64,000 bases of DNA from JAIVJZ01 sp036386515 (GTDB lineage: Bacteria; Acidobacteriota; Blastocatellia; Pyrinomonadales; Pyrinomonadaceae): NCBI GenBank assembly GCA_036386515.1, contig DASVVO010000078.1, positions 18,577 to 82,576 on the forward strand, in the 5' to 3' direction. Position numbers and translations under genes: made by a program. The notes beneath the pieces were generated by a model. The model did no database searches and was not told the origin of the DNA. It worked only from the letters and a program-made list of their open reading frames with translations. Numbering within the stretch: position 1 is the first letter of the stretch; every line of letters begins with the position of its first letter. This document shows, piece by piece, positions 58,690 through 64,000 of this stretch.

Positions 58690-59814
58690 ATGTCCGCAAT
58701 TTTAGAAACTCGCCGCTTCCGTGATTTCGACTGGCTGCTGACGCTCCTGGCGACCGCCATCGTGTTCTTCGGCACGTGGCAGATTCACAACGCGCAGCCG
58801 CTGGAGAACTACTGGAAGAAACAATTGATCGGGTTGGCGATCTCGCTCGTCGCGCTGTTCGCCATCGCCTTCACGGACTACCGCAAGCTCGTCCGCTACG
58901 CGCCCGCCTTCTACCTGTTCGGCCTCTTTCTGCTGATCATCGTGCTGATCCCCGGCATCGGCATCAAGATCAACGGGCAGCAGTGCTGGATCAGGATGCC
59001 CGTCGTCGGCCAGTTTCAGCCCTCCGAGTTCGTCAAGATTCCGACCGTGCTGATGCTGGCTTACTACTACGGCAAACCGAGGTCGGGCGCGCTCGGTTGG
59101 ATGGAGATCGCCGTCGGCGTCGGCATCCTCGCCTTGCCCGCCGGTCTGATCCTGCTCGAACCCGATGCGGGACAGGTCATCACTTACCTGCCCCTGCTCG
59201 CCGTGGTGCTCTTTCTCTCGTCGGTGCGGATGTGGCTCGTGCTCGCCTCGCTCGCCTTGAGCGTGGTGCTGATTCCGGCGGCCTACGTCGTCGGCGTGAA
59301 GACCGGCAAGATCAAGAACTACCAGCAGCAACGCATTCAGGCCATCATCGAACCCGAAAAAGCCGACCGACGCGGCTACGGCTACCAAACTTATCAATCC
59401 ATCCTCTCCGTCGGCAAAGGCGGGGTGGCGGGCACGGCCGGCGGCTCGACCGAATACTCGCAGAGCCGTCTGAAATTCCTCCCCGAACCGCACTCCGATT
59501 TCATCTTCGCCGTGACGGCCGAGCGCACCGGCTTCGTCGGCTCGATCCTCCTGCTCATCGCCTATGCGGTGCTGCTCTCGCGCCTGCTGATGGGCGCACG
59601 CCGCGCGCCCGACCGCGCCGGGATGCTCGTCATCATGGCGATCGTCGGCGGCCTGGCCTTCCAGATTTTCATCAACGTCGGCATGGCGCTCGGTCTCCTG
59701 CCGGTCATCGGCGTGCCGCTCCCGATGATGAGCGCGGGACTTTCCTCCGTCCTCGCCACCTTCATCGCCATCGGCTTCGCCGTCAGCGTCCAACTGCGCC
59801 GCTTCGTCAACTGA
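58690..59814 (+). CDS. rodA: peptidoglycan glycosyltransferase RodA (SEDS family)
   Basis: The product has 374 residues and ten expected membrane helices. SEDS motifs are visible: INGQQCWIRMPVVGQFQPSE, KIPTVLMLAYYYGK, LILLEPDAGQVITYLPLLAV (with the catalytic-type Asp), YQTYQSILSVGKGG, LKFLPEPHSDFIFAVTAERTG and GVPLPMMSAGLSSVLATFIA. It polymerises lipid II glycans with PBP2 as partner. It is the last gene of the mre operon and ends 19 bases before a perfect 29-bp hairpin. Confidence 0.97.
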   Translation: MSAILETRRFRDFDWLLTLLATAIVFFGTWQIHNAQPLENYWKKQLIGLAISLVALFAIAFTDYRKLVRYAPAFYLFGLFLLIIVLIPGIGIKINGQQCWIRMPVVGQFQPSEFVKIPTVLMLAYYYGKPRSGALGWMEIAVGVGILALPAGLILLEPDAGQVITYLPLLAVVLFLSSVRMWLVLASLALSVVLIPAAYVVGVKTGKIKNYQQQRIQAIIEPEKADRRGYGYQTYQSILSVGKGGVAGTAGGSTEYSQSRLKFLPEPHSDFIFAVTAERTGFVGSILLLIAYAVLLSRLLMGARRAPDRAGMLVIMAIVGGLAFQIFINVGMALGLLPVIGVPLPMMSAGLSSVLATFIAIGFAVSVQLRRFVN

Positions 59815-59833
59815 CAAAAGTTCGCAAACAACT

Positions 59834-59893
59834 ATAGCGAAGCGCAAAGGCACACGGAACTTGTAAGTTCCGTGTGCCTTTGCGCTTCGCTAT
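59834..59893. terminator. perfect 29-bp hairpin at the end of the mre operon
   Basis: Positions 59834-59862 (starting ATAGCGAAGCGCAAAGG) pair without mismatch with 59865-59893 around a 2-base loop. It lies between convergent rodA and the CHRD gene. There is no T-tract, but the length makes it a strong barrier for both directions; it could also be a recent palindromic insertion. Confidence 0.75.
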
Positions 59894-59916
59894 CGAAGTT
59901 GAGGGGTGAAAGAGGG

Positions 59917-60540
59917 CTATTCCCTGCCGCCGTCTTTGCGCTTTTTGCGCAGGCGCATCGCCGCGCCTGCCAGCCCGGTGCCGAGCAGGATGAGCGTGGC
60001 GGGTTCGGGCACGGGTTGGAGTTGCCCGCGAATCTCGCCGCCGGGGAAGGCGTTGCTGTGAATGTTGAAGTAGGTCTGCCCCGTCTGTAAGCCGTTGAGG
60101 AAAGCGAGGCGCGCTCCTTCCACCGTTCCGCCGTTCGCATTGATGAAGGCGGGGTTGTAAGAGGAAGCGAGCGTGAGGTCGAAAGTGTTTGTGTAACTGC
60201 CGGAGGTGACGCCGGAGGGAAAGCCGGGAAAGGTCGGCACCGGCGTGGCGACGCCGGCCGCGCCCGTCGCGGGAGCGCAACAGTGGATATGCGCGGCGGT
60301 CGTGCCGCTCGGCGAACCGTTGGTCGTCGTGCTGACCAAACCGCTGAAGTTGGCGGTGACGGTCATGATGTTGCCGTCCACGCTTACGACGGCGAAGCCG
60401 GTGCCGGGAGAGTTATTCGGTTGCGGTCTCTCGTTCAGGCCGCTCATCGTGGCAGTGAAAACCAGCGGGTCGGCTTTCGCCACCCCGGACAACGCCGCAA
60501 AGGCCGCCGCAAAGACGAGAAGGCCAACTATCCTCTTCAT
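59917..60540 (-). CDS. CHRD-domain protein with PEP-CTERM sorting signal
   Basis: This gene encodes 207 residues from the ATG with GAGG six bases upstream. A signal peptide (IVGLLVFAAAFAALSGVAKA) is followed by a CHRD domain (ATMSGLNERPQPNNSPGTG, AHIHCCAPATGAAG, NTFDLTLASSYNPAFINANG, YFNIHSNAFPGGEIRGQL). The C-terminal tripartite PEP-CTERM tail comprises VPEPATLILLGTGLAGAAM and a basic end. PEP-CTERM tails direct exosortase processing and cell-surface or exopolysaccharide association. No exosortase is in the window. It points to a Gram-negative host with a biofilm-related sorting system. Confidence 0.93.
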   Translation of the reverse strand: MKRIVGLLVFAAAFAALSGVAKADPLVFTATMSGLNERPQPNNSPGTGFAVVSVDGNIMTVTANFSGLVSTTTNGSPSGTTAAHIHCCAPATGAAGVATPVPTFPGFPSGVTSGSYTNTFDLTLASSYNPAFINANGGTVEGARLAFLNGLQTGQTYFNIHSNAFPGGEIRGQLQPVPEPATLILLGTGLAGAAMRLRKKRKDGGRE

Positions 60541-60677
60541 CACACACCTCTTTCTCCGATCAAGTTATGGTCGTACGGGTAGGGCGCAAAAACTACTCCC
60601 TTTCGGATGCGGAGTCAACATTTTTTGCGCGGGCGACGGGCGGCCAACTTTGATCGCGCCGGTCGATAAAGAGTTCG

Positions 60678-60708
60678 AGGGGCGACGTGATACGTGCGCG
60701 TCGCCCCT
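60678..60708 (-). terminator. hairpin downstream of the Ig-like secreted gene
   Basis: AGGGGCGACG and CGTCGCCCCT form a perfect 10-bp stem. It is placed as a terminator for the minus-strand gene ending at 60755, though only a short T-rich stretch follows. The stem shares its sequence with the ilvE terminator at 19594. Confidence 0.55.
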
Positions 60709-60754
60709 TGCCTGATGTCTGCCCGAATAGGTGTTGCCGTTGTCGTCGCGCGCC

Positions 60755-61555
60755 TTACGATTTTTTGCCCTTTGCGGGATTCGGCGCAGGCTTCGCGGGC
60801 GCGGGTTTCACGTCCTTCGGGAGAACGGTGGGCGTCGCCAGCGGGGGCGTCGCGCCGGGGGGCGCGATCCAGAGTTCGACGGTCGGCTGCTCGCGGTAGC
60901 CGCCGACGCCGGAGAGCGTGCGCGCGCCGTCCATCTTCCGAATGTTGATGGTGTAGTCGGTCGCGTTGTCGGCGGCCTTCTGCGCGTCGTCGGGCTGGCT
61001 GGTGCGGCCGCCGTAGGCGATGAGGTAGCCCTGCGCGGCCGGGTCTCTTTGGAGCGCGAGGACGAACTTGTCGAGTTGCGCCTTGTTCGCGCTCAGGTCG
61101 TTCGTCACGTACTCGCCGAACTTGACGGGCGGCGCGGACTGTTTGGCGATGCTCGTCGTGCAGGAGTTGGAGGTGCGACACTCGCGCAGGAAACCGCCCA
61201 CGTCCACGGTCGCCGTCACGGTCTGCCCGCCGATGCCCGTCGTGTCCACCTTGATCGAGGATGTGCCCTGCCCCGAACTGATAGTGCCCGCCGAGACCGT
61301 CCAGTTGAAGGTCGGTGTCACGTTCGGGTCGCCGCCGCTCACGTTGGCCGTGAACGTCAAGGCGTCTTCAAGATTCTCGGCGGCCGTGTCCGGGCACGAC
61401 ACGGTGACCGTGGGGCATTGCTGCCCGGCGGAAGCCGCGGCGGCGGGGGCGACGGCGGGCTGCGCCGGGGCGGGGGCAGACGCGCCGCTGTTGGGAATCA
61501 GCGTCAACGCGGCGACCAGTAGGGGCGCGGCCAGACGACCGTAACTGAGTTTCAT
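60755..61555 (-). CDS. exported Ig-like protein with OmpA-like C terminus, unknown role
   Basis: The product has 266 residues. AGGAG lies about nine bases before the ATG. After the signal peptide (LAAPLLVAALTLIPNSG) and an Ala/Pro linker, residues 45-135 form an Ig/PKD-like beta domain with paired cysteines (CPTVTVSCPDTAAENL, FNWTVSAGTISSGQGTSSIK, ECRTSNSCTTSI). Residues 145-235 (EYVTNDLSANKAQLDKFVLA, GYLIAYGGRTSQPDDAQKAA) resemble an OmpA-type peptidoglycan-binding fold. A Pro/Ala/Lys tail ends the chain. It may link the outer surface to the wall. The OmpA resemblance is only moderate. Confidence 0.7.
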   Translation of the reverse strand: MKLSYGRLAAPLLVAALTLIPNSGASAPAPAQPAVAPAAAASAGQQCPTVTVSCPDTAAENLEDALTFTANVSGGDPNVTPTFNWTVSAGTISSGQGTSSIKVDTTGIGGQTVTATVDVGGFLRECRTSNSCTTSIAKQSAPPVKFGEYVTNDLSANKAQLDKFVLALQRDPAAQGYLIAYGGRTSQPDDAQKAADNATDYTINIRKMDGARTLSGVGGYREQPTVELWIAPPGATPPLATPTVLPKDVKPAPAKPAPNPAKGKKS

Positions 61556-62545
61556 ATCGATGCTCTCCTGAGAGTTCGGATGGTTGATTAGGATGTGTGC
61601 GCCGGGTTTGCGTGCGGGAGATAAATCCGAAAAACTTTGCGCGCCGCGCCGGGCTGAACTTCGCGAGCCATTATCCCCAAAATCTTCCGCAGGTCAACGC
61701 GCCCGTCACGCCCGATGCTCCGCGTCCGGCGAGCGACGGCGGCAACCGGCGATTGGCGGCCATCTGCCGTCGTCGCTCGCGGCGCGCATCTTTACTCGCG
61801 TTTCGCAAGGGCGTCGGTTATACTCGCCGTGCCTCGTCCCAAGCCGGATTTACCGGCGCGGTGCAGACGCGCTTTGAGTCGCGACGCGATTCAATCTCGC
61901 ACCCCGCAGAGACGAGACGATTTTTTTACAGCATTGCGGACAACGGTTCCGCGATTGTTGATGAGATGTTTGAAGCCGTTGACGGCCACGTGGGGCGCGC
62001 GCGTTTGCACGCTCTCGACACGGAGAGGCTGTCCGCTGTTGCTTGCGAGAGTCAGGAAACGTCAGGCCGGAGGGTGACATGTCCGCGCCGCGCGATTTAT
62101 GCGCGCGCCGTCGGTCTCGGATCGCCCGCCGCCCGCCTCCGCTCTCGCACGGCGCGCGACCCAGACGGCTCGACGGAGTTTCAGGTGAACAGTTCAAATC
62201 GCTTTTCCGCTCGGGCGGAAGTGGCGCACGTGAATGCCGGGCAGGTTATGCCATGGCAGCGTGAGGCGCGCTTTCGTCAGGCCACCGCAGAACAGTCCGA
62301 TTTGTGCCAGCGCACGCGTCCCGCCGTCGGCTTAGAAATTCCAACCCATCTCATCTCCTACCCGCGCCCGACGCCTCGGCGGCGTCGCCGCTTCCGTCGC
62401 GAGGTATCGAACGCCTGCGCCCGACACTAAACAATCCACGCGCGCGCACTCACAGGTCGCCCGCCCTATTTCCACACCACGGCCGCCGCCCGTCGTTTAA
62501 CGAAGGACGCGCCGCAGAGTCGTATCAGGAGTCAAAAATTTTCTC
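61556..62545. other. 990-base non-coding stretch before the RNase E/G gene
   Basis: No gene is supported. A 277-codon open frame on the plus strand (61597-62430) exists, but it is Arg-rich, has no ribosome site and matches no family; open frames of this size are common by chance at this GC. The length suggests a long leader for the RNase E/G gene, as E. coli rne has a self-regulating 5' leader, or an unrecognised RNA. No heptad array or palindromic element is seen. Confidence 0.45.
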
Positions 62546-64000
62546 ATGTCGAAAGAATTAATCGTGAGCGTCAACGGGCGCGAAAAGAAGATCGCCATCA
62601 TCGAGAACGGCAAGGTCACGGAGTTTTACATCGAGCGCGGCGAGGACGGTCAGGGCATCGTCGGCAACATCTACAAGGGGCGCGTGATGCGCGTGCTGCC
62701 CGGCATGCAGTCGGCCTTCGTGGACATCGGCCTGGAGCGCGACGCCTTCCTCTACGTCTCAGACTTCTTCGACGAGGAAGAAGAGTTCGAGCGCATCGTG
62801 GTGGACAAGAAGAAGACGGAGGGCGCGGACGACGCGGCCGCCGCCCGCGCCGCCGCCGAGAAGATCGAACGCTCGCGCCTCGAACGCGAACGCCAGATGG
62901 AGTCCGCGCAGGAACGCGCGCAACCGACCGCCGGCGGAGAGGACGAAGAAGAAGAGGGCGACGAGGAGACGGACGACGCGCAGCAGCAGCCACAGCAGCA
63001 GCAACCCATCGCGGCGCAAACCGCGACTGAACCGGAGGCCGCGCTTGCCAACGACGAAGATGAAAGCGGTGCGGAAACCGGAAGGCGCGGCAGGCGCGAC
63101 CGCAAACGGCGCGGCGGTGGCGGCGGGCGCGAAGGTCAGGAGCGCGGCGAAACCGGCGCGGCGGCCTCGGCCATCGGCCGCGGTTCGCAACCGGCGACCA
63201 GTTTTTCCGACGACGTGCAGGCGCGTATCTCGGCGCGCGAAGATTTGAACACGCCTTTCGTCGTGGCGGACAATTCATTCGAGCGCGTCGTTGACGACGA
63301 GGCCGCGGCCGCCAACGGCGAGATGTTCAAAGACGCGCGCCTGCAAGAACGGCTCACGGATCAGATTCACGCCATCGAGTTCGACATGGAGACGACGACG
63401 GAAGCCGAAGTCGGCTCGCTGCTCTCTTCCGAAAACATCTCCGGCGGCAGTTCCTTCCAGCGCATCGCCGATGACGACGACGAAGCGGATGCCCCGCGCG
63501 CCACGGTCGAGGCCGTCCAACCGGCGGTGGCCGCTTCCGTGTCGGCTTTCATAGACGACGCCGATGAAGACTCCGCGTTGACGGCGACGCTGACGCAATC
63601 GTTCGAGCGCGTGAGCGACGACGGCGAAGCCGCCGCCGAGGGCGTGCCGCCGACGACGGACGACGAAGCGGCGACTTCCACGCGCGGCAAAGCGAGCAAG
63701 TCGCGGCGCGGCGGCAGCAAGGGCAAGAAGGCCGCCCCGGCAAGCGACGAGACGAGCGGCGACGCTTCCGAAGAGGCGACGACCGAAACGGCGGCGACCG
63801 ACGATGCCGCTCCGAAAAAGGGCGGCCGTTCGCGCGCGACGAAAGAAGCCGCCTCGAAGAAGTCGGCCACGAAGGGTAAGGCGGCGGCGAAGGGCGCGCA
63901 GACGCGTCGCGGCAAAGCGGCCAAGTCAGGCGAGGCGGCCGCGGTGGCGACGGCCGAAGGCAATGCCCCGGACGACGCGGCGGCCGCAGCAATGGGCGGC
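62546..64000 (+). CDS. RNase E/G family ribonuclease, N-terminal part with large S1-domain insertion (cut by window edge)
   Basis: The frame is open from the ATG at 62546 to the window end (485 codons). Residues 1-75 match RNase E/G: KELIVSVNGREKKIAIIENG, IVGNIYKGRVMRVLPGMQSA and FVDIGLERDAFLYVSDFF, the first half of the S1 domain. Instead of continuing the S1 fold, residues 76-485 are a charged, low-complexity insertion of acidic, Gln-rich and Lys/Ala-rich blocks. It contains three short repeats of the type SF(E/Q)R(V/I)xDD at residues 244, 303 and 352. The catalytic domain must lie beyond the window. RNase E/G processes rRNA and degrades mRNA in the cytoplasm. No clear Shine-Dalgarno is seen before the start. 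Confidence 0.9.
   Translation, partial: MSKELIVSVNGREKKIAIIENGKVTEFYIERGEDGQGIVGNIYKGRVMRVLPGMQSAFVDIGLERDAFLYVSDFFDEEEEFERIVVDKKKTEGADDAAAARAAAEKIERSRLERERQMESAQERAQPTAGGEDEEEEGDEETDDAQQQPQQQQPIAAQTATEPEAALANDEDESGAETGRRGRRDRKRRGGGGGREGQERGETGAAASAIGRGSQPATSFSDDVQARISAREDLNTPFVVADNSFERVVDDEAAAANGEMFKDARLQERLTDQIHAIEFDMETTTEAEVGSLLSSENISGGSSFQRIADDDDEADAPRATVEAVQPAVAASVSAFIDDADEDSALTATLTQSFERVSDDGEAAAEGVPPTTDDEAATSTRGKASKSRRGGSKGKKAAPASDETSGDASEEATTETAATDDAAPKKGGRSRATKEAASKKSATKGKAAAKGAQTRRGKAAKSGEAAAVATAEGNAPDDAAAAAMGG

Noticed and set aside
61597..62430. 277-codon frame in the non-coding stretch before RNase E/G
   Set aside because: There is no ribosome site, signal or domain, composition is Arg-rich, and frames of this size are common by chance at this GC.
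1..64000. rRNA, tRNA, insertion sequence, prophage or integrase
   Set aside because: No tRNA-like cloverleaf, rRNA motif, transposase, integrase or phage structural gene was recognised by eye; a tRNAscan/ISfinder run would be needed to exclude small remnants.

Overview
The window reads as a chromosomal segment of a high-GC, Gram-negative bacterium, most likely an Acidobacteriota member near Blastocatellia/Pyrinomonadaceae. This is an inference from the mix of gene families: an mreBCD-pbp2-rodA operon, a PEP-CTERM protein, SYLF proteins, a DUF4388-TonB-like protein, EAD/STAND conflict genes, and a GC-rich gene body with unusual intergenic repeats. No rRNA, tRNA, CRISPR array, insertion sequence or prophage was recognised. 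About 49 protein genes are supported; two run off the window edges (a SYLF protein at the left, an RNase E/G at the right).

Layout. 1-1018: two tandem SYLF lipid-binding proteins. 1365-10583: a minus-strand copper/heavy-metal island headed by a MerR regulator with a textbook MerR promoter (20-bp spacer over a dyad). It continues with a CPx P-type ATPase, a membrane-anchored cupredoxin, Cys/His-rich secreted proteins, a His-rich outer-membrane protein, a PCYCGC-type lipoprotein, a minimal CDF transporter and a thioredoxin-like protein. 10712-26525: mostly housekeeping and scattered genes (CsbD-like, TlpA, leuS, an FRG-domain gene of low GC, endonuclease IV, a dipeptidase, ilvE, pilT, a WYL regulator divergent from an SDR, and two poorly characterised proteins).

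27072-38752 (all minus strand) is the most interesting part. It begins with a trypsin-like protease, followed by an EAD-trypsin-P-loop NTPase fusion, a 1090-residue STAND NTPase ending in an EAD1-like domain, and a translationally coupled DRGH (NUC-type) nuclease. Next come a complete six-histidine tyrosinase with its own promoter, a HEAT-repeat protein, and a HEAT-SCO-membrane fusion that could supply copper. None of the effectors has a signal peptide. I read this as an intracellular, proteolysis-controlled conflict/defence system with nuclease and possibly phenoloxidase output. The protease, NTPase and nuclease parts match known conflict-system logic; the tyrosinase/SCO link is my inference.

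39121-47024: a PD-(D/E)XK protein, a thiolase, a low-GC membrane-tethered receiver protein, a SatA-like acetyltransferase and three secreted proteins of unknown role. 47186-59893: a SurA/PpiD-type foldase, TerC, a FecR protein, a GAF-GGDEF diguanylate cyclase and the rod-shape operon mreB-mreC-mreD-pbp2-rodA. 59917-64000: a CHRD/PEP-CTERM protein, a secreted Ig-like protein, a 990-base non-coding stretch and the start of an RNase E/G whose S1 domain is split by a huge insertion.

A second, non-coding theme runs through the window: at least ten intergenic spacers are built of 7-bp tandem repeats arranged as two opposed arms (a hairpin). The unit differs from locus to locus, but the period and layout do not. 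In the mre operon the arms sit directly against the start codons, which lack Shine-Dalgarno sequences. A separate nested palindromic element occurs twice, on either side of the dipeptidase and ilvE genes.
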